Positions 56,191 to 64,000 of a stretch of DNA of 64,000 nt are shown here, one piece after another. The translations under genes and the position numbers were made by a program. A model generated the notes under the pieces. The model had not been told where the DNA came from. It searched no databases and saw only the letters and a list, made by a program, of their open reading frames with translations. Every line of letters starts with the position of its first letter. Position 1 is the stretch's first letter. Source of the stretch: an uncultured Bacilli bacterium (lineage in GTDB: Bacteria; Bacillota_I; Bacilli_A; RFN20; CAG-826); the NCBI GenBank assembly GCA_944376605.1, contig CALWDE010000004.1, positions 38,359 through 102,358 on the forward strand, given 5' to 3'.

Positions 56191-56264
56191 TTTAACAAAG
56201 AAAAACAAGGAGAATATAACAAGGAAGAAGTGCTGAACTCCTTCTTTTCTATTGCTATACTCAT

Positions 56265-57227
56265 ATGGCGTTAATTGCGAACTTTGCTATGAAAAAATCA
56301 AAAGAAAATATAAAAGATATTCATTCTGATGATGATCCTAAGTGGATTACAAAAGTGCGGCTCATTGTTTTTTCCGTTATCTTTTTAACCGCTTTAGCGT
56401 TAAGTCTTGCTAGTGATTATTCTCCCTTTTTATCCTCTACGGGAGGATCTATCTTAATCATATTGCTCTATATTATTTCTTTTCTCTTCCTTATCTTTTT
56501 TCGGAAGAAACAGCTTCCCTATCTTGCAATCTTCTACGCTGTTATTGCGGATTTTCTCTTTTTCCTTCTCCCTCTTTTCTTAAGCACAAAAATCCACGCT
56601 TTGATAACATGGATTTACGCTATTTTGGGATTTGTTCTTCTTGCCATCCTTCATTTTGTAAAAAAGAAAGAGGTTTCGGAAACATATCATTATTGGATTT
56701 TATTACCTGCACTTTGTGAAATATTACCCTCTGCATTTTTCTTAATAAAAGTAGACTTTTTATCATCCTTCCCGTTCTGGCTCCCCTCTCTTATCATCTC
56801 CTTGCTTGTAGCAGGCGCTGTGCTCGTCTATAGCTTTTTAAAGAAGAAAGAGGAAGTAAAGGATCAGAAACTACAAACAAAAAGAAGAAAATGTCCTACT
56901 TGGCTTAAAAAGACAGGCTATTTCGTAATGGCACTATTTCTTTCTTTTTTAGCGTCTTGGGAAAGTTTAGGCGTCATCAATACTTGTTTTGATTTTTCAG
57001 AAGGTCAACTTTTTACCGCAGAAGTGGTAGATAAAAACATTGATTACGGCACAAGGCACACCCCCAATCTTTACAACCTAGAAGTAGATATTAATGGAGA
57101 AGAAAGAGAAATTTCTGTTCCAAAATTCATTTATAACTCAACCGAAAATGGTGATTTTATCGATGTCATGTATTTTGATGGGCTTCTACGGGAAGCTTAT
57201 TACGTATACCTCGGTTACCTCCAGTAA
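56265..57227 (+). CDS. polytopic membrane protein, unknown
   Basis: 320 residues with about seven hydrophobic segments in residues 30-240 and a soluble outside end of about 70 residues (GQLFTAEVVDKNIDYG to the end). TGCTATACT (extended -10) lies just 3 nt before this ATG, so the ATG at 56289 may be the true start, making 312 residues. Basic loops (KKKEVSE, KTKRRK-like) face inside. No family recognised. Monocistronic. Confidence 0.6.
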   Translation: MALIANFAMKKSKENIKDIHSDDDPKWITKVRLIVFSVIFLTALALSLASDYSPFLSSTGGSILIILLYIISFLFLIFFRKKQLPYLAIFYAVIADFLFFLLPLFLSTKIHALITWIYAILGFVLLAILHFVKKKEVSETYHYWILLPALCEILPSAFFLIKVDFLSSFPFWLPSLIISLLVAGAVLVYSFLKKKEEVKDQKLQTKRRKCPTWLKKTGYFVMALFLSFLASWESLGVINTCFDFSEGQLFTAEVVDKNIDYGTRHTPNLYNLEVDINGEEREISVPKFIYNSTENGDFIDVMYFDGLLREAYYVYLGYLQ

Positions 57228-57488
57228 CTTATCCATTCATAAAACGTATTTTTGTATTTAAATTGACATATTTACCGAATAAATATTTTCTAAATTTATA
57301 TTTAAGTATGAACTGCAGTTTTTAATGTTTGGCTATTTTCTCAATTTCCGTACTTTATTGAGAACAAATCTAGTGAACACAAAACTCCTAGATACAGCGT
57401 TTTTGTTATGATGAAGAACACTAAGAATTTTGCGCACAATTCATTTTGATAAAATTCAGCCGTTGTGAAGCAGGCTAATCTTTATGAT
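57228..57488. other. AT-rich gene-free stretch
   Basis: No frame, RNA gene or clean hairpin seen over 260 bp. Several short stops in all frames. Confidence 0.3.
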
Positions 57489-57686
57489 TTAAATTTCCCA
57501 ATACTCAAACTTTTTAGGGTCAACTCTTGTAGCAAAACTTGTCTCTACTAATCTACCCAAGCATCTTTGAACTTTTTTGCGTATTGCAAAAACCTCTCTT
57601 TCTCCTACTAGTAACGTGGCGAGGAAGATGAGTAGAGGTGTCTGCTTTCTGTTTATCTGTTCAAACTTAGTTACGCAAATTTGCAT
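57489..57686 (-). pseudogene. gene fragment starting inside the left 33-bp repeat
   Basis: A 65-codon frame begins MQICVTKFEQ within the repeat and ends DPKKFEYWEI. Another frame in the same bases gives RFLQYAKKFKDAWVD, which also looks protein-like, so the gene is probably shifted and broken. The same MQICVTKF codons occur in the right repeat (59058-59090) but stop there at once. This suggests the cassette between the repeats entered at the 5' end of this gene. Confidence 0.35.
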
Positions 57687-57695
57687 AAGTAAGTT
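57663..57695. repeat. 33-bp repeat, left copy
   Basis: Identical to 59058-59090. It is an imperfect palindrome around GCAAATTTGC (two mismatched pairs in 34 bp). It begins at the stop codon of the 160-residue gene. The two copies are direct repeats 1.4 kb apart and enclose exactly the two-gene HTH-ART operon. Confidence 0.8.
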
Positions 57696-58177
57696 TATTT
57701 ATTCCAATATTTTCTTAAAATTTCTTTACTTCGAAAATTTACATCAAAGTATTCTTCAGTTCTTCCAATCTTTTCGAGCAAATTGGAAACAACCCATTCT
57801 TCTCCTTGTGTATGAAAGCCGTTATAACACTCTAGTATTAATTTAGGAGGAAAGGTTTTATAAACAAAATATGAACTACAATTTCTAGTATAAGAAATAT
57901 ATCGGGTCATATATCCAAGCCAATAAAGAGCTTCATAAGGATATTTATTTTTACCATAAGTAGATTTTCCAAATTGCTCATTTATGGAAGAAAAAGCTTC
58001 GTCAATATCAAGAGTAAGTAAAGTTATATCACCCAAATCCATCTTCTTGGCAAAATCACTTTTAAAAAATCTGCGTAAGAAAACTAAAGAGGAGCATTCT
58101 TCTTTTTCTATTGAGGAGGCAAATATCTCACCTTGATATTTTGCTAATATTAAACCGTCATTATCAAATTCTCTCAT
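57695..58177 (-). CDS. small protein paired with the HTH-ART gene, antitoxin or partner candidate
   Basis: 160 residues, soluble. It contains YEALYWLGYMTRYISY and an LECYNGFHTQGEEWVVSNL stretch; proteins with a YWxGYxYR...HT pattern are often found behind ART-like or DUF3990 genes in gut Firmicutes. No DNA-binding or catalytic motif is obvious. It overlaps the upstream gene by 4 nt, so the two are made together. A role as immunity/antitoxin or as a second toxin component is inference from context. Confidence 0.55.
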   Translation of the reverse strand: MREFDNDGLILAKYQGEIFASSIEKEECSSLVFLRRFFKSDFAKKMDLGDITLLTLDIDEAFSSINEQFGKSTYGKNKYPYEALYWLGYMTRYISYTRNCSSYFVYKTFPPKLILECYNGFHTQGEEWVVSNLLEKIGRTEEYFDVNFRSKEILRKYWNK

Positions 58178-59025
58178 TTAAATACCTCATCAATAAATAC
58201 TCCTTGATGTCTATACTCTCTTTTGGCTAAGTGCAATTTAGTATCAATTACCTTTTTTCTATCTTCTGTTAATTTTTTAGATTCTTCTCTTTCATTTTTT
58301 GAGCAATAAACATGTTCTAAAAACTTAAGTTTCTTAATCGCTTTATCGGTCTTAAAAATATATTGTTTCCCAAGCCTAGAAGCGGATAAAGCGTGTATTG
58401 CTTCAACATCCGTTATGTTTTCTTTACCAAAATCAGTCATTATTTGAAACATACGGTTATCCGCTATAGGAGCAATAATTACATCTTTATCCATAATCTT
58501 ATTAAGATAGGAAACTAATTTAGGATGATTTTGGTATTGTTTAAGCGAACCTCTAAAATAACATACAAGAACCATCCATTCGATAGAAGCAGGTATTTCG
58601 ATACAGTTCAATCCTTTAAGGTCGGTTTTAAAATAATAAATAGAAGAGTTATCGTATGATTCAATAAAACATATCGCAGAAGAATAAAGCTCTGAACAAT
58701 AAAAGCCATTCCCAAAATCACAATTATCTCGGGATCCATTCTTACTTATAGTGGTTATTCCTAATTTGGAACCATGAAAAAGTAGAATTTCGTCCTTTCC
58801 TAGTTCTTCTTTATAAAGCTCTGTTTTTGCTAAGTTTAAACGTAAACCAAGTTCGTAAATTGCATCATATATTTTTTCAATAGTGCTTAAAGTGTAAATG
58901 CCTTTATATGCATCTTGTAATGTTCTTAAGGAGATACCAGCTCTATTAGCAAACTCATCTTCAGTAAGCAGAAAAGAATCACACGTAGTATTCACATCTT
59001 TTTTAATTTGATAAGTCATTTCCAT
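58174..59025 (-). CDS. HTH plus DUF3990 (ADP-ribosyltransferase-like) protein, toxin candidate
   Basis: 283 residues in two parts. Residues about 18-60 are an HTH: LTEDEFANRAGISLRTLQDAY then IEKIYDAIYELGLRL. From about 80 comes DUF3990: LFHGSKLGIT, SRDNCDFGNGFYCSE and AICFIES, the ART-type layout with an HGS start and a D-F-G-x-GFY turn. Members are thought to be ADP-ribosyltransferase-like toxins. Fusion of the DNA-binding part to the ART part suggests self-regulation. The 33-bp palindromic repeat lies 33 nt upstream and may be its operator. Confidence 0.65.
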   Translation of the reverse strand: MEMTYQIKKDVNTTCDSFLLTEDEFANRAGISLRTLQDAYKGIYTLSTIEKIYDAIYELGLRLNLAKTELYKEELGKDEILLFHGSKLGITTISKNGSRDNCDFGNGFYCSELYSSAICFIESYDNSSIYYFKTDLKGLNCIEIPASIEWMVLVCYFRGSLKQYQNHPKLVSYLNKIMDKDVIIAPIADNRMFQIMTDFGKENITDVEAIHALSASRLGKQYIFKTDKAIKKLKFLEHVYCSKNEREESKKLTEDRKKVIDTKLHLAKREYRHQGVFIDEVFK

Positions 59026-59057
59026 ATCAACATTATAAATTTAAATTAATTTATTTA

Positions 59058-59090
59058 AAACTTAGTTACGCAAATTTGCATAAGTAAGTT
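59058..59090. repeat. 33-bp repeat, right copy
   Basis: Same sequence and orientation as 57663-57695. Here it sits in the promoter region of the HTH-ART operon, 33 nt before its ATG, so it may double as an operator for the HTH domain. Confidence 0.8.
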
Positions 59091-59415
59091 AGAACATAAA
59101 GACCATCAGATTGAATTTCTAAATTTCTATAAACAATAATGAAAATTATATGGATCTTTGTTCCTGCCGATTTTGACGCACAAGTATGTGTGCTGGTAAG
59201 TAGTCTTTCATTCCCATATCACACCCATTTAAAAAATACGAAATGCCTTTATCTTCTCTGCTACGTTGAGTGTGGGAAGAAACAAAAAATCAATTACATC
59301 TACACTTTTTCAAAGGAAAATCTTTTAGCAATGCATTTTTTATAAACGAAATAATCGTTAGTCTCACACCTTTTCTTGTGGAAGCAGATTAAAATATTCA
59401 AAAAATCCAAATAAA
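59091..59415. other. intergenic region between the HTH-ART cassette and ssrA
   Basis: A 68-codon frame on the plus strand (59139-59345) lacks an SD and a family-like composition, so I do not call it. No RNA gene seen. Confidence 0.3.
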
Positions 59416-59416
59416 A

Positions 59417-59440
59417 AATCCTCTAAATTTAAGAGGATTT
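59417..59440 (-). terminator. ssrA terminator
   Basis: AATCCTCT/AGAGGATT stem followed by TTTTTA on the minus strand, 14 nt past the CCA end of tmRNA. Confidence 0.88.
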
Positions 59441-59453
59441 CAGTTTCTGCTAA

Positions 59454-59863
59454 TGGTGGAGTCGAGGGGATTCGAACCCCTGTCCGAAGGATTCTAGGCC
59501 TTAACTTCTACAGTTTAGACCTTGCAAAGTTCTCGGTAATGGACGGCAAGGCCATAATCCAAGACCGAAGAGACTCTAAGATTGTTAGGAAAGAAAACGA
59601 GTCGCCTTCCTTTCCTTAGCGTCTAATTGTTCCGCCTAACTCTTCCTATAGACGCATAGGAAGGTAGACGTGCTGATTCTCTCAACTCTTAGAGAGAAAA
59701 CCCGTAGGTTACCAAATTAGGCTGCAGCATAGGAGACGCGGGCATTGCCTTGTCTCCAAATTGGGTAATAGCTGTTGTCAGTTATTTTTTGTTTGATGTT
59801 TTAGCTCATCACGCCACTGCGATTAAAGTCCAGAACATCCCCCGTCAAAGCCAGAACGACCCC
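59454..59863 (-). ncRNA. ssrA: transfer-messenger RNA (tmRNA)
   Basis: 410 nt. The mature 5' end GGGGTCGTTCTGGCTTTGACGGG pairs 7 bp (GGGGUCG) with the 3' end CGACUCC-ACCA. The T arm GGGGTTCGAATCCCC is next to the encoded CCA. The tag frame most likely resumes at GAC (59779-59777) and reads 20 codons to TAA at 59719-59717, ending SYAAA. The tag is rich in Tyr and Arg and has the small hydrophobic end that proteases recognise. With SmpB it frees stalled ribosomes. A hairpin CTTGCT-AGT-AGCAAG lies in the 5' leader. Confidence 0.95.
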
Positions 59864-59891
59864 ACATGAGCTTGCTAGTAGCAAGCGCTGT

Positions 59892-59897
59892 ATTATA
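59892..59897 (-). promoter_or_regulatory. -10 box of ssrA
   Basis: TATAAT on the minus strand 28 nt upstream of the mature tmRNA end. The box is part of a short inverted repeat TTATAAC/GTTATAA (59893-59912). Confidence 0.5.
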
Positions 59898-60188
59898 ACG
59901 ATTTTGTTATAAAAAGGGTTAATATTTGTCTTCTTAGCGTAAAAAGAAACAAACGGATGAAACGTTTAAGTTTTGCGTGCAAAACACAAAAAATGAAAAA
60001 TTGTTTCTCTTTACGATTTTCCTAAAAATGTCCGTTATCCCTGCAAAAGTCAAATGAAAAAAGGGGGTGAAATTAGTCCACAAAGAGTAGATTTAACTTA
60101 TCTTGCGATTCTTGTAATTGCCCCTATAGTGGCACCACATTCCGCATTCGTCTTGAAGCGGAATTTAGGAACTTCTAAGGAGGATGTT
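59898..60188. other. leader region of the secreted-protein operon
   Basis: No gene called. A frame from 60054 joins the first secreted protein, but its 45 extra residues precede the true signal peptide. It holds a hairpin ATTCCGC/GCGGAAT (near 60138-60164), 20-25 nt before the SD of the first gene, which could act as a 5' stabiliser or control element. Confidence 0.4.
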
Positions 60189-60779
60189 ATGCATAAGAAA
60201 TTCCTTACCTTCGCACTCCCTGTTATTGGAGCTGCCGCCATCGTTGGTTCTGCTTTTTCCGCTTGGACTTTTACTGATTCCTATACCGGCGCAAATGAAA
60301 TTACTGGTACGATTGAAGTTACTCCTATTGCTGGAAACATCGAAGTTACTTTAACCGCGGAAACTTTCACTCTTGAATTAGATCAAGCTGGTTATGACAA
60401 TCGCACCAATCTTTCTACTGGTATTACTCCCTATGATGATTCAAGCAGTGCTCTTTCCGAAATTACTGCCACAATCACTTGGAACAATTACTACGCACTT
60501 CTTAAAACTAACGACATTTCCATTAACTATTCTATCGCTATGGCTGAAAATGCTGTCGTTTCTGAATGGATTACTTATGCTGGAGTAACAAGCACTTCTT
60601 TAGGTGAGCCAACCCCAAGCGGCGATGACGCTACATGGACTGTTACAGTTCCTCTTGACTTTACCTATACCAAAAAGCCAACAGATGCATCATCCTACAA
60701 CAGCATGACTTCTGCACTTTCTAGCAAAAGCGTTGTCATTAATGTCAGCGTAACTGCTTCTGTGACTGCCAAAGCTTAA
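60189..60779 (+). CDS. secreted protein with SipW-type signal peptide (TasA/CalY-like candidate)
   Basis: 196 residues from the ATG at 60189, which has AAGGAGG 6 nt upstream. The signal region MHKKFLTFALPVIGAAAIVG then SAFSAWTFTDS has the long hydrophobic run and A-x-FxD end seen in SipW-processed fibre proteins. The mature part is rich in Thr, Ser and Ile with beta pattern (EITGTIEVTPIAGNIEVTL). No Cys. It may form fibres or be a surface subunit. First in a run of four genes on this strand. Confidence 0.62.
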   Translation: MHKKFLTFALPVIGAAAIVGSAFSAWTFTDSYTGANEITGTIEVTPIAGNIEVTLTAETFTLELDQAGYDNRTNLSTGITPYDDSSSALSEITATITWNNYYALLKTNDISINYSIAMAENAVVSEWITYAGVTSTSLGEPTPSGDDATWTVTVPLDFTYTKKPTDASSYNSMTSALSSKSVVINVSVTASVTAKA

Positions 60780-60847
60780 TCACTAAACATTCATCAACAA
60801 ACCATTAACTACTAACTGTATACATTAAAGAGAAAGGAGGGGTTGTT

Positions 60848-61453
60848 TTGAATCGTTATCGAATGATTCTTGGTTCAATATGTATCCCTCTTTTTTCTTT
60901 TGCTTCTATCGTTGGAGCAGGGTATGCAGCAGGGTGGTACTTTCCTAGCGAGGCGAGCGCTTCCGCTAGCGCGGATATTACGATTCGCGGCAGAGCGGAA
61001 TTAGGAGAGATTGCTTTTTTCGAAAATGAGCTTTATGAAGAACATCGCTTAATTTTTGACACTTTTGAAAGTGGTAAGTTAACCTTCTCCCCTGCTTTAA
61101 ATTGGACCTATAGTGATTACCTTGTTCCAGAGGAAGATGCCTATGACTATATCGCTACATGGTCATGCAGCTTCCCCTCCCCTACCAATTCTCTCATCAA
61201 TTTTAATGATTACATTTTCTTTCAAGGCGTGATGGAAGAAGGCTTTTCTTCTCCATTAATTTCTTATTCTTTGAAAGATTTGCTGAATAAAGAAACTTTG
61301 TCTACAGACTTTGTTTCTACACCAATCTTCTCTTGGAAAGAAGGGCAAAGACCCGATAGCGTAGATGAATATGACGCTATCATTTCTGCGATTAAAGAAC
61401 TAAATCGAACACCTTTAACTTTAACTTTGAATATTAGTTATGAAGAAATTTAA
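60848..61453 (+). CDS. secreted protein with SipW-like signal peptide, TTG start
   Basis: 201 residues starting at TTG 60848, decided by AAAGGAGG 7 nt upstream. Signal region SFASIVGAGYAAGWYFPSE matches the pattern of the gene before. The mature part begins ASASASADITIRGRAELGEIAFFE and is acidic and aromatic. No family recognised. Overlaps the next gene by 14 nt. Confidence 0.6.
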   Translation: MNRYRMILGSICIPLFSFASIVGAGYAAGWYFPSEASASASADITIRGRAELGEIAFFENELYEEHRLIFDTFESGKLTFSPALNWTYSDYLVPEEDAYDYIATWSCSFPSPTNSLINFNDYIFFQGVMEEGFSSPLISYSLKDLLNKETLSTDFVSTPIFSWKEGQRPDSVDEYDAIISAIKELNRTPLTLTLNISYEEI

Positions 61454-63740
61454 GGCCTTAGGAATTCTCATAAGCCTGCTTGGAATAGGCGCTGTGATAA
61501 TCCCCACTGGTGGGGCGGCCTTTTTCTATGGTCCAACAGAGGTGTCAGAAAGCCATCCAGGATATTTAGAATATGATCCTGTTCGTGAAAACCATATTTT
61601 TAACGACCAATATGACTTTGTTTATGCAGGACAGGAATTCTATGATGTTTATTTTGCTGCTCAGATTTGTGTAACACCCGGAATAACAAACGAGATTATT
61701 ACCAAAAACAACACAGTGAGTAGTACTACATTCACAACTACTAACCCAACTTACGGAAATTATAACTATCCTCAACTAGGTTATTTTGGAGATGTAAAAA
61801 ATCCAACCTACTATAAAGTAATTGAAAACACTACGTCGGTAACAACAAGCGAACTAACCGATATTGGCAAACCAGAATGTTACATTTGGGATAATTCAGA
61901 TTATCGAATTAATTTTATTGGTTGGAGTCTTACGCCTGCTAGTTGTTATGCAAATTGTTATCACACAGGTAATGAATGGTTTGGTGAAGATCACGAGATA
62001 TATTGGCCTACAAATTCACAATTTTCTTTCCAAAACGCAAAAGGCTCACATAGTGGCGGTAGTGATAACGAAATAACCCAATACATTCAATTACCAGGCT
62101 ATTCGCCTTACGATGAAAGTTTTGAAGTATTTAGCGCCAATACATTATTATCAAACTATAGCGCGTATGCTAAAGACGTTGATGGCGACGGGGCAGCTAA
62201 CGAGATTGTTGTTTACCCAATTTATTCTTCAAGCGGTAAAAACTATAGTGCGCATAATATTGGCCAAACAGATAAATACAAAGATGCAGTAACTATTACT
62301 ATGGATGGTGATTCTGGTTTTTCAGATACCATGTTATATGATGGCACTCTTTCTTCTACAATTAATAATCATAAAACTAATAACAATATCGATGTCATTG
62401 ATGTATTCCGTTACAGCAATATCAATGTCACGGGTAATATTTCTTTTAACATAGACGTAAACACTTCCCAAAGTAGCTGGCAAGAGGACGTCCCACGTTA
62501 TACGATTTCAGGTTCAACATACGGAACAGGAAACCCGTCTTTAAGTAATGGCGTTGGAAATAATATACGAGGATATTTCAATATCTATCTCGTGCTAAGT
62601 GTTGCGCAGAACACAACTAATGATTTAGATGAATGTTCTTTCGTTCAAGATGATGTCAGTAGAGTTATCGATGCAATAACAGAAAATAATCAAATAACCC
62701 CTTATTTTGTTTCTCTTTCCAGTGAAAGATATAGCTATGATTGGTGGGAGTGGATTCGATATCACTATGATTATCGTTCTGCTATTCTAATTTATGAACG
62801 TCTCTATGAACCGCATTTAATTGGTGGTCCAACAGGAGGAATGACCTATCAAGAAGGACAAACATACGCGGAAGACTCAGGTCATGAATTTGTCCGTTTC
62901 TCTTCTAATGGTAATAACAACGTTTATCGAATGATGAATGTTCCTCTTGATGGTTCTATTACTAATAACTATTCCTCCCAGACTGGAGTAGATGTAAAAG
63001 CAAGCAGTCAATGGTTTGCTATACAAGCGGCCTCTGACGCTTCTTTAACTTACCCAATGGGGCTCGTAGATGATAGCAATATCAACACTTTGCCTGTTGT
63101 TACAGTAAATGGGCAAACAGAATATTTCTACTCAGAAACATACTTAAAAAACTTGCAGGGATACCTTAATCAAGAAACAAAAACAGATTTACCAACTATT
63201 AATGGAAGTTCTGCTACAGAGAGTAGCACTTTCCCTCTTTTACATGTAAATGATCCTGGTAATTACGACATTGAAATACATATCAATCTAGAAGATTTTG
63301 CAGCAGGTTCCACAACTCCTGCTGGTATCTCTTCTATTGATATTTATTTACATAAGAGAGTCGTACACTTTATTAACATTATTGAAAATACGTTAGACAG
63401 TATTATTGAAAACACTGATTACTACCGCGAAGATGATGGACTAAAAAATTATCTAAAAACAGATTCTGATCATTATGCTTATCGCTGCGACCAGTTCAGA
63501 GAAGGCGAATATTTATCTGGTGACACTCTCTTCTATAAATCAGGAACGTTATCAAACACTATTACTTTTAGAAGTCTATTAGGGGAATATGAAAATCTAG
63601 GTTATGCCTTAATGGACATTGTTACAGGAAGAATTTTTACTGCAGATAACGTAGATACAGATCCTTTCTTAGTGGATAGAAGCTGTATTCTCGTATATAT
63701 CCCTCTTAGTAACTTACAGAAAGGAGAAGAAATAAGATGA
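61440..63740 (+). CDS. large secreted protein, SipW-like signal, unknown
   Basis: 766 residues. Signal LGIGAVIIPTGGAAFFYGPTE again has the small-residue then aromatic end of the two genes before it. The mature part is rich in Asn, Ser, Thr and Tyr, typical of an extracellular surface protein, and has a calcium-loop-like DVDGDGAANE near residue 245. Few Cys. No LPxTG seen and no C-terminal membrane helix, so it would be released or held by the partner proteins. Function unknown. Confidence 0.6.
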   Translation: MKKFKALGILISLLGIGAVIIPTGGAAFFYGPTEVSESHPGYLEYDPVRENHIFNDQYDFVYAGQEFYDVYFAAQICVTPGITNEIITKNNTVSSTTFTTTNPTYGNYNYPQLGYFGDVKNPTYYKVIENTTSVTTSELTDIGKPECYIWDNSDYRINFIGWSLTPASCYANCYHTGNEWFGEDHEIYWPTNSQFSFQNAKGSHSGGSDNEITQYIQLPGYSPYDESFEVFSANTLLSNYSAYAKDVDGDGAANEIVVYPIYSSSGKNYSAHNIGQTDKYKDAVTITMDGDSGFSDTMLYDGTLSSTINNHKTNNNIDVIDVFRYSNINVTGNISFNIDVNTSQSSWQEDVPRYTISGSTYGTGNPSLSNGVGNNIRGYFNIYLVLSVAQNTTNDLDECSFVQDDVSRVIDAITENNQITPYFVSLSSERYSYDWWEWIRYHYDYRSAILIYERLYEPHLIGGPTGGMTYQEGQTYAEDSGHEFVRFSSNGNNNVYRMMNVPLDGSITNNYSSQTGVDVKASSQWFAIQAASDASLTYPMGLVDDSNINTLPVVTVNGQTEYFYSETYLKNLQGYLNQETKTDLPTINGSSATESSTFPLLHVNDPGNYDIEIHINLEDFAAGSTTPAGISSIDIYLHKRVVHFINIIENTLDSIIENTDYYREDDGLKNYLKTDSDHYAYRCDQFREGEYLSGDTLFYKSGTLSNTITFRSLLGEYENLGYALMDIVTGRIFTADNVDTDPFLVDRSCILVYIPLSNLQKGEEIR

Positions 63741-64000
63741 ACGCTTTTGCACCTATGATGGCAATGACACGTATTGAAGCAACCTCTTTAGCAGTCTCTA
63801 TTTGTGTTATCGTCTTTCTCACCCTTGGTTTTGGTGTACTCTTCTACCTTTACTACCATTACTACCGCAAATGTGTGGATGGAGGATTAGAAGACTCCTA
63901 TTTAAAAAACGAAATCATCAAAGAAAATCCTTCTTACTTTAAAAATGTGGAAGCAGTGATTAAAGATGATTCTTTAACTTTAGAAGATAAATACGCAAAA
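63737..64000 (+). CDS. single-span membrane protein, cut by the window edge
   Basis: 88 codons are visible from the ATG at 63737, which overlaps the stop before it (ATGA). One membrane helix at about 18-41 (LAVSICVIVFLTLGFGVLF) is followed by YYHYYRK and a charged cytoplasm-like stretch. AAGGAG lies about 10 nt upstream. It ends the visible part of the secreted-protein operon; a role in display or anchoring is a guess. Confidence 0.6.
   Translation, partial: MNAFAPMMAMTRIEATSLAVSICVIVFLTLGFGVLFYLYYHYYRKCVDGGLEDSYLKNEIIKENPSYFKNVEAVIKDDSLTLEDKYAK

Noticed and set aside
57663..59090. insertion sequence
   Set aside because: No transposase and the bordering repeats are long direct repeats, not terminal inverted repeats with short target duplication.
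59139..59345. 68-codon frame on the plus strand
   Set aside because: No SD, no promoter-like box at a fitting distance, odd composition and no link to the neighbours.
60054..60188. N-terminal extension of the first secreted protein
   Set aside because: The strong AAGGAGG site and the signal peptide both point to the ATG at 60189; the upstream codons hold a hairpin instead.

Overview
The window is AT-rich, uses the standard bacterial code (TGA is a stop, TGG is Trp), and reads as the chromosome of a low-GC Gram-positive, probably an uncultured gut Bacilli/Mollicutes-like lineage. The signs are an Ntdp-type DUF402 protein, DUF1836, a ThiT vitamin transporter behind a TPP riboswitch, YumC-like ferredoxin reductase, SipW-type signal peptides, lipoproteins and no outer-membrane genes. 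The lineage is an inference from gene content, not a placement.

Layout. (1) 1-15 kb: surface polysaccharide locus. It holds a glucuronyl C5-epimerase-like gene cut by the window edge, two Wzy-like polymerase/ligase membrane proteins, the UDP-L-FucNAc trio CapE/CapF/CapG, GT4 and GT2 glycosyltransferases, a DUF362 protein, a TupA-like ATP-grasp protein and two odd membrane proteins. (2) 14-26 kb: a long leftward housekeeping block (galE, DUF1836, gatB-gatA-gatC, a GT-C mannosyltransferase-like protein, ligA, pcrA). (3) 26-37 kb: small membrane proteins, asnS, the t6A genes tsaD-rimI-tsaB-tsaE, a flavin reductase, Ntdp, DUF47, TPP riboswitch-thiT, ung. (4) 37.7-45.3 kb: a second glycan cluster (three GTs, TupA-like, a lipoprotein, a Wzy-like protein, a GT-D-like protein) running up to eno. 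(5) 46.7-52.1 kb: a TetR-controlled redox pair with a perfect 20-bp operator, and a GH32-like lipoprotein. (6) 52.1-59.1 kb: accessory region rich in gene relics. It contains a RiPP locus (a precursor with nine cysteines at every fourth residue plus a radical SAM/SPASM maturase), a DUF4143 ATPase, decayed copies of one gene on both sides, and an HTH-ART (DUF3990) two-gene cassette bounded by identical 33-bp repeats. (7) 59.4-64 kb: tmRNA and a secreted-protein operon with SipW-like signal peptides, running off the right edge.

The strongest candidates for something undescribed are the CX3-repeat RiPP locus at 52.4-53.7 kb and the repeat-bounded HTH-ART cassette at 57.7-59.1 kb. A genome-scale habit is also visible: many first genes of transcription units have a -10 box only 6-8 nt before the ATG, which suggests leaderless mRNAs, while genes inside operons use Shine-Dalgarno sites.
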